The position numbers and the translations under genes were made by a program. The notes under the pieces are model-generated. The model was not told the origin of the DNA, did no database searches, and saw only the letters and a list, made by a program, of their open reading frames with translations. A DNA stretch of 64,000 nucleotides from Nitrosomonas sp. (GTDB taxonomy: Bacteria > Pseudomonadota > Gammaproteobacteria > Burkholderiales > Nitrosomonadaceae): contig JAMWZW010000001.1 in assembly GCA_024281995.1 (NCBI GenBank), forward strand, positions 496,001 through 560,000, written 5' to 3'. Below, piece after piece: positions 40,734 to 53,828 of this stretch. The stretch's first letter is position 1. The number at the start of each line of letters is the position of its first letter.

Positions 40734-42518
40734 TTATTTCTTTGGTATGAAGAGGTCGGTAATAGTTCCTTCCGCCATTTCGGCAGCAAACAGAACGGTT
40801 TCTGAAAGCGTAGGATGCGGGTGAATGGATAGACTGATATCTTGCATGTCTGCTCCCATTTCTAACGCCAATACTGTTTCGGCGACCAATTCACCAGCGT
40901 TGATGCCTACCATACCGGCTCCCAGTATAAGGCGAGTATTTTTATCCAGCAGCAATTGCGTCAATCCTTCTTCACGTGCCATGGATATCGCGCGGCCGCT
41001 GGCAGCCCACGGAAAGCTGGCTTTTTCATAATCGATGCCTTGTTTGATGGCCTCCTTTTCAGTCAATCCCATCCAAGCGATTTCAGGATCGGTATAAGCT
41101 ACGGAAGGAATCGTGCGGGCATCGAAGATAGCTTCTTTATGCCCGGCAATAATTTCTGCAGCCAGCTTGCCTTCATACGTGGCTTTATGCGCCAGCATCG
41201 GCTCACCGACGATATCACCAATTGCAAAGATATGCGGTATATTGGTTTGCATTTGTTGGTCAACGGTAATAAACCCGCGTTCATCGACCTGAATGCCGAT
41301 CTCTTCTGCGCCGATTGCGCGTCCATTCGGACGCCGCCCAACCGCTACTAAAATGCTGTCGTAGGTTTGTGGTTGCGGTGCATTTTCACCTTCAAATGTG
41401 ACAATTAATCCCGCTTTGCCGGTATCAATCTTGGTAACTTTGGTTTTCAGATAAATTGCTTCGTAGCGTTTACTGATGCGACGGTGCAATGGTTTGACCA
41501 GATCGGCATCAGCGCCAGGAATCAATTGATCCAGCCATTCCACCACACTGATTTTACTGCCTAATGCGTCATAGACAGTGGCCATTTCCAGGCCGATAAT
41601 GCCGCCGCCGATGATCAACATGCGTTGGGGCACTGCTTGCAACTCAAGCGCTCCAGTGGAGTCCATCAAACGCGGGTCATCATGTGGGAAACCGGGGATA
41701 CGGGTAGGGCTGGAACCGGCCGCGATGATACAGTTGTCAAACGAAACGGTTTTAAGTCCTGCAGGTGTTTCTACTTGGATCGTATGTGACGTAATCAATT
41801 TACCTGTGCCGTGGATGACTTCCACTTTGCGTTGTTTAGCCAGTGCTTTCAGTCCCTTGGTCAGTTTACCGATCACTGATACTTTCCAGGCACGTAATTT
41901 GTCAAGATTAATGTCGGGTTTACCAAAAACAATACCGTGTGATTCAACCGATTTTGCTTCGGTAATGACTTTGGCCGCATGCAGCAAAGCCTTGGAGGGA
42001 ATGCAGCCAACATTCAGGCATACACCACCCAGCGTTGGGTAACGTTCAATCAACACTACTTTTTTGCCCAGATCAGCCGCGCGAAAGGCGGCCGTATAGC
42101 CGCCGGGACCGGCACCGAGTACCACCACATCAGCATGGATATCGCTAGGTGCAACGGATTGAGGGGGTGTCGGCACTGTCGCTGTTGCCGTTGCAAGTGT
42201 TGGGGGGGTATTTTGGAGAGGTGGTTTTTCCCTGGTTTGTACTTTAGCTTCAGAATTTACTGAATCTTCGGGTGGTTCAGTCGCCACCAATGTCAGAATG
42301 ACCGAGCCCTCAGAAACTTTATCGCCTACCTTGACTTTGATTTCCTGAATGACTCCGGCATGCGGAGACGGCACTTCCATCGATGCCTTGTCAGTTTCCA
42401 GCGTGATTAGGGAGGTTTCTTGTGCAACGGTATCGCCAGGCGCAACGAGTACTTCAATAATGGGAACGTCCTTGAAATCACCGATATCGGGAATTTTTAT
42501 TTCAACAATTCGTGTCAT
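40734..42518 (-). CDS. lpdA: Dihydrolipoyl dehydrogenase with N-terminal lipoyl domain
   Basis: A 594-residue E3 with an extra lipoyl domain (residues 1-80; lipoyl lysine K44 in ETDKASMEV) and a proline/alanine linker to about 125. The flavoprotein part has GAGPGGYTAAFRAADLG, the redox disulfide GGVCLNVGCIPSK, the second dinucleotide loop GGGIIGLE, and the C-terminal catalytic HPHPTLSE. It reoxidises lipoate in the pyruvate dehydrogenase complex. Neither aceE nor aceF is adjacent in this window. Confidence 0.96.
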   Translation of the reverse strand: MTRIVEIKIPDIGDFKDVPIIEVLVAPGDTVAQETSLITLETDKASMEVPSPHAGVIQEIKVKVGDKVSEGSVILTLVATEPPEDSVNSEAKVQTREKPPLQNTPPTLATATATVPTPPQSVAPSDIHADVVVLGAGPGGYTAAFRAADLGKKVVLIERYPTLGGVCLNVGCIPSKALLHAAKVITEAKSVESHGIVFGKPDINLDKLRAWKVSVIGKLTKGLKALAKQRKVEVIHGTGKLITSHTIQVETPAGLKTVSFDNCIIAAGSSPTRIPGFPHDDPRLMDSTGALELQAVPQRMLIIGGGIIGLEMATVYDALGSKISVVEWLDQLIPGADADLVKPLHRRISKRYEAIYLKTKVTKIDTGKAGLIVTFEGENAPQPQTYDSILVAVGRRPNGRAIGAEEIGIQVDERGFITVDQQMQTNIPHIFAIGDIVGEPMLAHKATYEGKLAAEIIAGHKEAIFDARTIPSVAYTDPEIAWMGLTEKEAIKQGIDYEKASFPWAASGRAISMAREEGLTQLLLDKNTRLILGAGMVGINAGELVAETVLALEMGADMQDISLSIHPHPTLSETVLFAAEMAEGTITDLFIPKK

Positions 42519-42565
42519 AACAGCCTTCTTGGCAAGGTATTCATTTGTATAAATGAAAAAATGGC

Positions 42566-43831
42566 TTATTGTCTTAGCTGGCCGTCACCCAGCACGATAA
42601 ATTTTTGACTGGTCAATCCTTCCAGACCAACAGGGCCGCGTGCATGGATTTTGTCTGTTGAAATGCCAATCTCCGCACCGAGACCATACTCGAAGCCATC
42701 CGCAAATCGCGTGGTGGTGTTGACCATCACTGAACTGGAATCGACTTCGCGCAAGAAACGACGTGCGCGGGTGTAGTTTTCGGTGACAATTGCGTCGGTA
42801 TGCTGTGAGCCATATTTCGTAATATGATCAATCGCTTGATCTAAGTCATCGACAACGCGGATACTCAAAATTGGTGCTAGATATTCTTCATACCAATCCT
42901 GTTCGATGGCTGCGTTGATTTGCGGGATGATATGACGGGCTGTTTCGTCGCCACGTAATTCCACGCCTTTATCGAAATAAATCTTGCTTAATACTGGCAA
43001 TATTTTTTGTGCAATGCCCGTGTGAATGAGTAATGTTTCCATGGTATTACAGGTGCCATAGCGCTGGGTTTTGGCGTTATCGGCGATTTTGATGGCTTTG
43101 TCAAAATCCGCCTGATCATCAATGTACACATGGCAAACGCCATCCAGATGTTTGATCACTGGAATGCGCGCCTCGTTGGCGATACGTTCAATTAAGCCTT
43201 TGCCACCACGTGGTACGATGACATCGACAAAATCCTGCATCGTGATCAATTCTCCAACTGCTGCGCGATCGGTGGTTTCGATCACCTGTACCGCCGCTTC
43301 CGGCAAACCGGCCAATCGCAGACCTTCTTTCACGCAGGCGGCGATTGCTTGATTGCTGTGAAGGGCTTCGGAGCCGCCGCGCAAGATAGCCGCATTGCCA
43401 GCTTTCAGGCACAATCCTGCAGCGTCGGCCGTTACATTCGGGCGCGCTTCATAAATGATGCCAATCACGCCCAACGGTACGCGCATTTTTCCCACCTGAA
43501 TGCCGGATGGCCGGTAATTCAATCCGCTGATTTCACCCACCGGATCAGCCAATGCAGCAATTTGTAATAAGCCTTCCGCCATCGTGGCCACGCCTTTTGC
43601 CGATAAACTTAAACGATCGATCATCGCAGCCTCCAAGCCCTTGGCGCGCGCATTATCCAGATCCTTGGCATTAGCCGCCAATAATAAGGCTTCATCACGC
43701 CGGATGGCGCTGGCCATCGCAGCCAATGCATGATTTTTGGCCGCCGTATCCGCTTTGGCAATCAAACGAGAAGCCGCACGTGCTTGTTGCCCGACGGACT
43801 GCATGTAAGTTTTGATGTTTGTAGTGTTCAT
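42566..43831 (-). CDS. proA: Gamma-glutamyl phosphate reductase
   Basis: A 421-residue enzyme of proline synthesis making glutamate semialdehyde with NADPH. Family blocks: [27 protein letters not shown] (shortened here), the catalytic cysteine in [16 protein letters not shown], and the C-terminal [24 protein letters not shown]. Complete. It lies upstream of lpdA in the same direction with a 47-base gap. Confidence 0.96.
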   Translation of the reverse strand: MNTTNIKTYMQSVGQQARAASRLIAKADTAAKNHALAAMASAIRRDEALLLAANAKDLDNARAKGLEAAMIDRLSLSAKGVATMAEGLLQIAALADPVGEISGLNYRPSGIQVGKMRVPLGVIGIIYEARPNVTADAAGLCLKAGNAAILRGGSEALHSNQAIAACVKEGLRLAGLPEAAVQVIETTDRAAVGELITMQDFVDVIVPRGGKGLIERIANEARIPVIKHLDGVCHVYIDDQADFDKAIKIADNAKTQRYGTCNTMETLLIHTGIAQKILPVLSKIYFDKGVELRGDETARHIIPQINAAIEQDWYEEYLAPILSIRVVDDLDQAIDHITKYGSQHTDAIVTENYTRARRFLREVDSSSVMVNTTTRFADGFEYGLGAEIGISTDKIHARGPVGLEGLTSQKFIVLGDGQLRQ

Positions 43832-44083
43832 GAATTTACATTTAACCGCTGATCAGTAGTAATCAATTATTTGCATGGAATTATAGTACAAGATGATGGG
43901 TGCAATGATGAATAGATACAAGTCAGCAAATAGCGGTAGCGTTATGGATAAATGAGTGGGCAATATAAAGAAATAGCTTCATTAATCGGCCTTTTTTCTG
44001 AAATTATCCCGGCAAATATTGAGATAACCTGCAGGTTGTCAATGATAAACCCAGATTGAGTGGCTAAGGTGAAAAGGATATTT

Positions 44084-44944
44084 ATGGAAAAAAGTGCGAT
44101 ATTGAGCGTATTGGCTGACGAAGTGGAGCAAGGAAGATTAGTTTTTCCGACGTCAGCCAACGCAGCGATCAAAATCAAAGAGCAGTTGGAGGATCCGGAT
44201 TGTAGCCTTGATGCGGTGATTCGATTCATTCAGATTGAACCGTTATTGTCCACCAAGGTGGTTGCAATAGCCAATTCGGTTGTTTTTAACCGTTCAGGAA
44301 AAAAAATCACCGATGTGCGATCAGCAGTTACGCTGATTGGTATGCGGACAATACGCAATCTGGCGACGGCTATTGTCGTGCAACAACTTGCAGGATCGCA
44401 ATTAAAAAGCCCGATCGCTGCACAATTGTGGAAACACTCCGCACATGTGGCTGCGCTTGCGCAAGTGATTGCGCGGCGGGTTACCGCTCAGGATCCCGAT
44501 ACCGCAATGTTTGCCGGCATGATCCATGAGATTAGCTGGTTTTACTTGTTGGCAAGGGAAAAGCATTATCCCGGATTAGTGGATGATAGTTTGGCCAGCG
44601 CATGGTCCAGTGACGAAGATTTGGAGGATGAAAGCGAACTGGAATGTGAAATCAAGATCGGTACCGCAATTCTTAAGGCACTCTTGGTTCCGCAGCCTGT
44701 ACTGGAAAGTATTATTTGTCTGTGGGAAGGTTACTTGGCTTTCCCACCCAGCACCTTGGGCGATACGCTGCTGTTTGCTGATCAGCTGGCACCGGTCAAA
44801 TCTCCTTTTGTTTTGCCTTCGCATCAAACGGGTGACGATATCGTCGGCAACTTTGACACACTTGCCGGACAGGAAGCATTGAGCAGTATCCTCAAGGATT
44901 CACAAGATGAAGTCAAATCATTGACAGAAGCATTGTGTGCTTAA
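44084..44944 (+). CDS. HDOD domain signalling protein
   Basis: About 286 residues. The HDOD domain fills residues 15-205: NAAIKIKEQLEDPDCSLDAVIRFIQIEPLLSTKVVAIANS, then AVTLIGMRTIRNLATA. It lacks the metal-binding His-Asp of HD phosphodiesterases, as HDOD proteins do. The ATG used has AAGGAT six bases upstream; the frame opens eight codons earlier at a GTG. HDOD proteins act in c-di-GMP and motility signalling. Confidence 0.86.
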   Translation: MEKSAILSVLADEVEQGRLVFPTSANAAIKIKEQLEDPDCSLDAVIRFIQIEPLLSTKVVAIANSVVFNRSGKKITDVRSAVTLIGMRTIRNLATAIVVQQLAGSQLKSPIAAQLWKHSAHVAALAQVIARRVTAQDPDTAMFAGMIHEISWFYLLAREKHYPGLVDDSLASAWSSDEDLEDESELECEIKIGTAILKALLVPQPVLESIICLWEGYLAFPPSTLGDTLLFADQLAPVKSPFVLPSHQTGDDIVGNFDTLAGQEALSSILKDSQDEVKSLTEALCA

Positions 44945-44951
44945 TTGCCTC

Positions 44952-45194
44952 TTATTTCAGTTTATTTTTACTATCGGTTTGTTTTTTATATGTTTCATAA
45001 GTGGTGTTTGCATTTGCTAAGCAACGTTCACGTTCTTGCAGGTCGATGAGTCTGTGGCATTGATTGCGCTGCCATGCTTGGCCGGTGGTGTAAATCTGTT
45101 GAGTTGAGCAGCCCGAATGAGTAATTGTTAAAATTGCTGATAGCATTGCAATGCTTATTATACGTTGTAGTAAGCGAGAGTTTGAATGATGCAT
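44952..45194 (-). CDS. Small hypothetical lipoprotein
   Basis: An 80-residue protein with a lipoprotein signal ending in THSGC and a mature part with two further cysteines (NQCHRLIDLQERERCLA) in a basic helix; the pattern C-x9-C may form a disulfide. The tail is lysine-rich. Downstream of the VOC-type gene with a 16-base gap. No known match. Confidence 0.6.
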   Translation of the reverse strand: MHHSNSRLLQRIISIAMLSAILTITHSGCSTQQIYTTGQAWQRNQCHRLIDLQERERCLANANTTYETYKKQTDSKNKLK

Positions 45195-45210
45195 AAACTA
45201 GTAATAACAG

Positions 45211-45630
45211 TTACGCAGCAACGTTAATCATCCAGTGAATACCAAAGCGGTCGATAAGCATACCAAATTGTGGTGACCAGAAAGTTTTGGAGAGCGGCAT
45301 TTGTATCTGGCCGCCATCCGATAATGCAGTAAAAAAACGATCGGCCTCGATTTCTGTGGCAACTTGAATCGAAAGTGAGAAACCGCTAAATTGCTGACCC
45401 TCTTCGCAGCCATCCGAAGCCATCAGGATATTGTCCCCGATACGAAAACTGGTGTGCATAATTTTATTCTCAAAGCCTGTTGGAAGCATGCCTGGTGGGG
45501 GTGGCTCGGGACTGTCTTGGTAACGGATGAGTAAATCTACTTCCGCACCCAGGGCGCTTCGGTAAAAATCCAATGCTTCTTCACAGCGGCCACCAAACAT
45601 TAAATAAGGTTGAATCAATGGGTTTTGCAT
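45211..45630 (-). CDS. VOC superfamily protein, PhnB/3-demethylubiquinone-methyltransferase-like
   Basis: A 139-residue VOC-fold protein of the PhnB type: QPYLMFGGRCEEALDFYRSALGAEV at the start, ASDGCEEGQQFSGFSLSIQV in the middle, and FGMLIDRFGIHWMIN at the end. These proteins are often called glyoxalase-like; an enzymatic activity has not been shown for most. A GGATC-type ribosome site precedes the ATG. Confidence 0.85.
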   Translation of the reverse strand: MQNPLIQPYLMFGGRCEEALDFYRSALGAEVDLLIRYQDSPEPPPPGMLPTGFENKIMHTSFRIGDNILMASDGCEEGQQFSGFSLSIQVATEIEADRFFTALSDGGQIQMPLSKTFWSPQFGMLIDRFGIHWMINVAA

Positions 45631-45847
45631 GATTGATGATCCTTCGTAGTTGATGTAATGATATGACTAATAAGACAGATTGCAGTTTATCTTCATTCAA
45701 AAACGCTCGCTAAATGAAATATAACATAACTTGTTACAAGTAATATTGGTGTAGCTTGTCACTTTTGGTATAGGGAAAATCTGTTTGTGTTATCAATATG
45801 CGGTTACAATGACTTTACATTACATAAATCAATTTGATGACCAAATC

Positions 45848-47548
45848 ATGAAAACATTCGATTTCTATGACCGGGGTTCTAACCGTCCCTGGATTAATCC
45901 CTTATTGACTAACGCAGTGATCGTTGGACATACGACAACGACGAGTACCAAATTGTGGATGCGTGCATATCAGGAAAATACATACCGCATGGTTATTTGT
46001 CCAGAGCCGATTCTGAGTGATACCGAAATGGCTACCGATTGGAGTCCTGAAACCAAGGTGGTGAATGGTAAAGAAGTCTTTTTTCTGAGGAGTACCTCTA
46101 ATCAGGATATCATTCGTGAATTACCGACTGCATTGCTCACGGAATCATCCGATTTGAAATATGCACATGATATTACCGAAGTTTGGGAAGTTACCGGACT
46201 AAAACCTGGGCAGCGCTATTATTATGCGGCTTTTGCACTGGATCAGACGATAAGAAAGACACCCTGGGAGATCGTTCCAGATAATCAATTCAATCGATTT
46301 AAAACACAAAGCGATGGACAAGAACCGATAACATTCGGGCTTTTTAGTTGCCATATGCCCTACAAGAAAAATTCATTTGATCTTGTGAATATTCATATGT
46401 GGGACCGTTTCGGCGATGAACTGGATCAGCGCAATGGCGATTTTATTCTCGGTGTTGGAGATCAGGTTTATGTCGATGGAAATTCCAAAGTAAGTATTTG
46501 GGAATGGTTAAGAAAGAATCGCAAGGAATTTGTGAAAGAAGTAAAGCCGGAAGACCGTATAGAAGTTATGCGCTCCTGGTATCGCGATATCTATCGGGGG
46601 TATTGGGGACATCGTCAACTGCGGCGCGTATTGTCGCGTTTTCCCACCTATATGATGTGGGATGATCACGAAATTCTGGATGGATGGGGGTCTTACACCA
46701 TCAAGGAAAGACAGAATTTGCTGGATTCATGGTGGGATTGGGATGATGACACAGAAAAACTTTCTTTGTTTTATCAAATGTATGAAGCTGCAAAGTTAAC
46801 TTATCATGAATATGAGCATGTTCATAATCCCACGACGCCTAGTAATCAATTGGATTACGCGTTTACTTGGGGTAATTCAGCTTTTTATGTGTTGGATATG
46901 CGCGGACAGCGAGACTATACCCGCACCACCAATGACCGGATCTTGGGTCAAGCGCAAATGCAACGTTTTAAAGAATGGCTGACATCCGATACCTTTAAGA
47001 ATGCTACTTCCGTTTTTGTGGTTTCACCCGTGCCTGTTGTGCATGTAAAAAGTTTTGTGGTCAATTATCTTGATATTCTCACGTTGACTGATGATATGCG
47101 CGACCAGTGGGAGCATGAGACCAATTGGGTAGAGCGTGATGAGTTGTTGGATGCGATATTCAATGCAGCGCATACTCATGGAAAATCGCTGTATTTACTC
47201 AGTGGGGATGTACATATTGGTGCAGCATTTCGCATGACGCATAAAAAATATTCAAATACCCACATTTACCAACTAACCTCGAGTGCTATCACGTATGATT
47301 TGCCATGGGCACAAGCTTCTGCGCTTGCATGGGCGGTTAAAAATCATGGTTTTTTGCAAAGGAATCAGGATGATAGTGAGCCAAATGTGGCATTCCAGTT
47401 ACTGATGGAACCTTGTAAAACCAACAATTTTGCATTGGTTAATGTACAAAAAAACGACCAAAATAAAGTTGAAGTCAGTTGGGATCTTTATGGTTCTGCA
47501 GAGAAAGATGTTTCTGTAACTAAGTTGCAGCGGCTTGTGCTCACTTAA
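45848..47548 (+). CDS. PhoD-like alkaline phosphatase family protein
   Basis: About 566 residues from the ATG giving MKTFDFYDRGSNRPW; ATG and TTG codons 13 and 21 codons upstream are also open and none has a clear ribosome site. A fibronectin-like N-terminal domain is followed by a calcineurin-like phosphoesterase with metal motifs FGLFSCHMP, GVGDQVY, MMWDDHEILDGWG and LLSGDVHIGAAF. PhoD enzymes use Fe/Ca and cleave phosphomonoesters or diesters. No Tat signal is visible, so this one is probably cytosolic. Confidence 0.87.
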   Translation: MKTFDFYDRGSNRPWINPLLTNAVIVGHTTTTSTKLWMRAYQENTYRMVICPEPILSDTEMATDWSPETKVVNGKEVFFLRSTSNQDIIRELPTALLTESSDLKYAHDITEVWEVTGLKPGQRYYYAAFALDQTIRKTPWEIVPDNQFNRFKTQSDGQEPITFGLFSCHMPYKKNSFDLVNIHMWDRFGDELDQRNGDFILGVGDQVYVDGNSKVSIWEWLRKNRKEFVKEVKPEDRIEVMRSWYRDIYRGYWGHRQLRRVLSRFPTYMMWDDHEILDGWGSYTIKERQNLLDSWWDWDDDTEKLSLFYQMYEAAKLTYHEYEHVHNPTTPSNQLDYAFTWGNSAFYVLDMRGQRDYTRTTNDRILGQAQMQRFKEWLTSDTFKNATSVFVVSPVPVVHVKSFVVNYLDILTLTDDMRDQWEHETNWVERDELLDAIFNAAHTHGKSLYLLSGDVHIGAAFRMTHKKYSNTHIYQLTSSAITYDLPWAQASALAWAVKNHGFLQRNQDDSEPNVAFQLLMEPCKTNNFALVNVQKNDQNKVEVSWDLYGSAEKDVSVTKLQRLVLT

Positions 47549-48582
47549 ATCGAGTGATTTGCTGCAGTGCTGATAGGTGTATTGAGTGTAAAACGTAATC
47601 CCAGTTGCAATAGGGCATCCCAGACATCTCCTTGCGCAACGCCTTTTATCATGCGATCAATCACTGCTGCATCGGATAATCCTTGCGTTAGCGATTGTAG
47701 TGTAATGCGTTTGACCGCAGTTGAAACAATTTTTTGCCGCTCACCCCAGATTCTGGCCGTCTGAAATAGTTGTACGAGCGATTGACCCGAATCTAATCCT
47801 GCGCGAATGGTTATGAGTTGACGAATTTGTTCTGCTAATGTGGCGAGAATGACTAATGGTGCGACGCCTTCGCCTTGTAATCCTATCAGGATACGAGTAT
47901 AGCGTGCGGTATCGGCAGCAAGCATGGCATCAGCTAATTGATATACATCGTAGCGTGCGACATCCAGAACGACGTTCTTTACTTGCTCAAAGGTTAAATG
48001 GCCAGTGGGGTAAAGCAATGCGAGCTTTTGAATTTCCTGGTGTGCGGCGAACAAATTGCCTTCTGTTTGGTCAGCGAGAAATTGTAACGTCGTTGTATCG
48101 GTTTTTTGTTGTTGCCGGGCAAGACGCAGTTCAATCCATTCGGGTAGTTGTTGCCGCTCGAGTGCATAAATCGGAATTAAAGTCCCTGTATTTTCAAGTA
48201 TCTTGAACCACTTGGCCGTTTGGTTTTGTTTGTCTACTTTGGGAAGTGTAATCAATGTGAACGAATCTGGAGGCAGGGCATTGCAATAAGCTTCGATGGC
48301 TTTACTACCTTCTTTTCCGGGTTTGCCAGAAGGGATACGGATATCTATGAATTTGCGCGCACTGAACAAGGATAAATTATTTGTGGCACTGAGCAGACTG
48401 AGCCAGTCAAAGTGCTGATCGACGATGAATAGTTCGCGCTCGCTGTATCCTTGCTGGTGTGCGTGTGTGCGGATAAGGTCGGCAGCTTCCAGAATTAGAA
48501 GGGGTTCACTGCCAAATAACGTATAAAGTGGTGCAGTTGCTTTTTGCAGATGTTGCGGTAATTGCTCCGGTTTTATGCGCAT
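47545..48582 (-). CDS. holA: DNA polymerase III subunit delta
   Basis: A 345-residue clamp-loader subunit. Family blocks: LYTLFGSEPLLILEAADLIR, LSLFSARKFIDIRIPSGKPGKEG, FLADQTEGNLFAAHQEIQKLALLYP and the C-terminal helical domain. It opens the beta clamp at DNA. Downstream of lptE in the conserved leuS-lptE-holA order, 34 bases after the lptE stop. Confidence 0.94.
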   Translation of the reverse strand: MRIKPEQLPQHLQKATAPLYTLFGSEPLLILEAADLIRTHAHQQGYSERELFIVDQHFDWLSLLSATNNLSLFSARKFIDIRIPSGKPGKEGSKAIEAYCNALPPDSFTLITLPKVDKQNQTAKWFKILENTGTLIPIYALERQQLPEWIELRLARQQQKTDTTTLQFLADQTEGNLFAAHQEIQKLALLYPTGHLTFEQVKNVVLDVARYDVYQLADAMLAADTARYTRILIGLQGEGVAPLVILATLAEQIRQLITIRAGLDSGQSLVQLFQTARIWGERQKIVSTAVKRITLQSLTQGLSDAAVIDRMIKGVAQGDVWDALLQLGLRFTLNTPISTAANHSI

Positions 48583-48616
48583 GAACGATGGGTGAATTCT
48601 TGGAAGAAGAGCGGAA

Positions 48617-49129
48617 TCAACGCAAATCTATATCCGGAACTTTGATTGCCGCCAAACGCCAGAGAATTTGTTGAATGGCATCGCTTTGCATGTCTTTCTG
48701 CAGCAATCTTTCTTCAGCTTCTTTGGCCAGGATCTGTGCATCCAGAAAAGGAAGAACACGACTAATCGCGATTTCGGTATTGGGTACGATTTCTGTACCC
48801 TGGTTATCTACCAAGCGATAGATAACACGGTAAATCAAATTAAAGTCACGTACTCGACCACCTGCAGAAAGCGACAAGATAGCCCTTTCATGGATAGCGC
48901 TGACAATTTGTAGCGTTGCTTCGGCTGTTGTTGCATCGTTTACCACTTTGGTTGTCGATGATGCATTGATGGCACGCTCCAGATCCATGCCTATGGTATG
49001 CCCATCGGGTGCAGAGACGTGGAGCGTTTTGAATGGCAAGGTTGAGATTTGCCCGCGTAACTTAAATCCGCAAGCCGCCAATAAAGATAGCATTATTAAA
49101 ATAATGATTCTCTGTTTATTCAGTACCAT
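48617..49129 (-). CDS. lptE: LPS-assembly lipoprotein LptE
   Basis: A 170-residue lipoprotein (lipobox LLAAC, Cys 20) with GFKLRGQISTLPFKTLHVSAP and the beta-strand pairs of LptE. It plugs the LptD barrel that inserts lipopolysaccharide in the outer leaflet. It lies between leuS and holA, the usual betaproteobacterial order. Confidence 0.9.
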   Translation of the reverse strand: MVLNKQRIIILIMLSLLAACGFKLRGQISTLPFKTLHVSAPDGHTIGMDLERAINASSTTKVVNDATTAEATLQIVSAIHERAILSLSAGGRVRDFNLIYRVIYRLVDNQGTEIVPNTEIAISRVLPFLDAQILAKEAEERLLQKDMQSDAIQQILWRLAAIKVPDIDLR

Positions 49130-49174
49130 AGCGATTTGATGTTTGAATGAAAATGGATAATTCCGATAGTAAAG

Positions 49175-51935
<2,761 letters not shown>

Positions 51936-52036
51936 GGTTACACAGCAAAATTGCGAGAATCGTTACTCTAATTCCACAAGTTGATTCAAGTGGTTTTAGA
52001 GCATGAATAAAGAAGATTGCGATTCAATATAGATTA

Positions 52037-52243
52037 CTAATCCAGGCGAAAGCCAATTTTTAGTTTTACCTGGTAATGTGCAACTTTTGAGTCCACGATA
52101 TGCCCGCGTGTTTCCACGACTTCAAACCAATCAAGATTGTGTAAGGTTGAGCTAGCCTTCGCAATTGCTTGCTGGATGGCATCATCGCTACTTTTGGTTG
52201 ATGAGCCGACTATTTCGATAATTTTGTATATATGATCACTCAT
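52037..52243 (-). CDS. Dodecin (flavin-binding dodecamer)
   Basis: A 68-residue protein of the dodecin family: start HIYKIIEIVGSSTKSSDDAIQQAI, a tryptophan in LDWFEVVETRGHI that stacks flavin, and the C-terminal strand VAHYQVKLKIGFRL. It stores and protects riboflavin or FMN in the cytosol. A strong AGAGGA site precedes the ATG. Confidence 0.93.
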   Translation of the reverse strand: MSDHIYKIIEIVGSSTKSSDDAIQQAIAKASSTLHNLDWFEVVETRGHIVDSKVAHYQVKLKIGFRLD

Positions 52244-52432
52244 TATAAAATTCCTCTTTATCTTAATGTTGCTTAAAAAAGCGTTATATCATATTTTAAG
52301 CAATTAGCAGTATTACCCCTGCCATTGAAGCAAATTTTTGATGAATCCGTACCTTATCATATTGATTCATAAAGATGAGATAATATCTTTATTATAGAAT
52401 TTCAGCGATTCATACTAATGGAACTGTTTATC

Positions 52433-53218
52433 ATGAAACACAGATTGATACTTATTTTATGGATGATTTCTTTTCTTGCAGCCTGTGCAACTACTCCGAC
52501 AGGTAGAAATCAACTGGCTTTTATGCCAGATGCTGAACTCGATGCTATGGGTTTGCAAGCCTTTTCGGATATGAAAAATGAAAAAACGATCAACCACGAT
52601 GCGCGTGAAAATCAGTTTGTGAGCTGTATTGCAAATGCTATAACGCGCGAAGTAGGCGGCAATTGGGAAGTGGTGGTGTTTGAGGATAAAACGCTCAATG
52701 CTTTTGCGTTGCCAGGCAACAAAATTGGTGTGCATACCGGTTTGGTTGATCTGGTGGATAACCAGGATCAGTTGGCATCTGTCATTGGGCATGAGATAGG
52801 CCATGTACTGGCTAGACATAGTAACGAGCGGATGTCGCAGAAACTCGGAGCACAGGTGGGTATGTCGCTGATTGCGGCAGTGGCGGCACCGCAAACAGCT
52901 TTGGGTCAAACTGCACTCGGCTTACTCGGAGTGGGAGCACAGTATGGTTTGATTATGCCATTTAGTCGTTTGCATGAGAGTGAAGCAGATAATATTGGCA
53001 TTGAATTAATGGCAAAAGCTGGTTTCAATCCCGCTGAAAGCATTACATTGTGGCAGAAAATGGCACAAGCCAGTCAGGGTGGGCAGCCACCGGAATTTCT
53101 ATCTACCCATCCGTCTCATGAAACGCGCATTGACGATTTACGCAAACAATTAGCGAAAGCCAGAAACTTGATGCAACAGGCGCATGCAGCGGGCAAGAAA
53201 CCAAATTGTAAGAAATAA
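52433..53218 (+). CDS. M48 family metalloprotease, lipoprotein (LoiP/BepA-like)
   Basis: About 261 residues. A lipoprotein signal (FLAACATT) is followed by the M48 zinc site HEIGHVLARHSNER with the third ligand glutamate in RLHESEADNIG. The short length and lack of TPR repeats place it with LoiP rather than BepA; both control quality of the outer membrane. I chose the ATG five codons into the frame because it starts the signal (MKHRLILIL). Confidence 0.9.
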   Translation: MKHRLILILWMISFLAACATTPTGRNQLAFMPDAELDAMGLQAFSDMKNEKTINHDARENQFVSCIANAITREVGGNWEVVVFEDKTLNAFALPGNKIGVHTGLVDLVDNQDQLASVIGHEIGHVLARHSNERMSQKLGAQVGMSLIAAVAAPQTALGQTALGLLGVGAQYGLIMPFSRLHESEADNIGIELMAKAGFNPAESITLWQKMAQASQGGQPPEFLSTHPSHETRIDDLRKQLAKARNLMQQAHAAGKKPNCKK

Positions 53219-53222
53219 CTAA

Positions 53223-53612
53223 CTATTGGATGGGTTCCGGTTCAGTTGCTGGAAAATCCAACTCTACTTTTGCGCCGTCTGGGTCATAACAAAACAATTG
53301 CCAGATTTCCAAGCCTTTCAGACGATGTAACTCATATTTAATGTCAGCTTGCTTCAAGATGTTGATAACAGCTTGCAGATTGGATGCACTAAAAGCCATA
53401 TGGTCAATTACGCCAGCAGGGTTTGCAGGCATTGGCCTGCCTGCCATGATATGCAATATGGCATGACCATCGACATAAAGCCATGCGCCAAGAAAAGCAA
53501 AAGGTGGGCGATATCCTTCTTTGAATCCAAGGATATTGATGTAAAAAGCTTTACTTCTTTCCAAATCAGAACTAAGCACCGTGAAATGATTCATGCCGAC
53601 AATGTGGGCCAT
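53223..53612 (-). CDS. VOC family protein (glyoxalase-like)
   Basis: A 129-residue VOC protein with two beta-alpha-beta modules: GMNHFTVLSSDLERSKAFYINILGFKEG and VIDHMAFSASNLQAVINILKQ. Metal ligands could be H8, H54-H57 region, and E in AKVELDFP. Close to small dioxygenase or thiol-transferase members, but no specific reaction can be assigned. Convergent with the M48 gene. It is the last ordinary gene before the accessory region. Confidence 0.83.
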   Translation of the reverse strand: MAHIVGMNHFTVLSSDLERSKAFYINILGFKEGYRPPFAFLGAWLYVDGHAILHIMAGRPMPANPAGVIDHMAFSASNLQAVINILKQADIKYELHRLKGLEIWQLFCYDPDGAKVELDFPATEPEPIQ

Positions 53613-53828
53613 TTTCTATCTCCTTTAAAGCTTAACTTATAGCATATGTTTTTAATTCTGAAACTGCCCGCGAAATTAACATTAGGGCAGTGTCTCAATC
53701 TATGCGTCTTGCGTTAAAGTGGAAATAGTAAAATTATGCAGTACTCGATTGATTTGACGGGCTTGCGCTGTCCTCGGTTCGTTCGCTATTTTGGCCGTTT
53801 TCAACAATTCTCGCGCGATGACAATTGG

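Noticed and set aside
43942-44229. 95-codon minus-strand frame upstream of proA
   Set aside because: Overlaps the start of the HDOD gene, which has good homology and a ribosome site.
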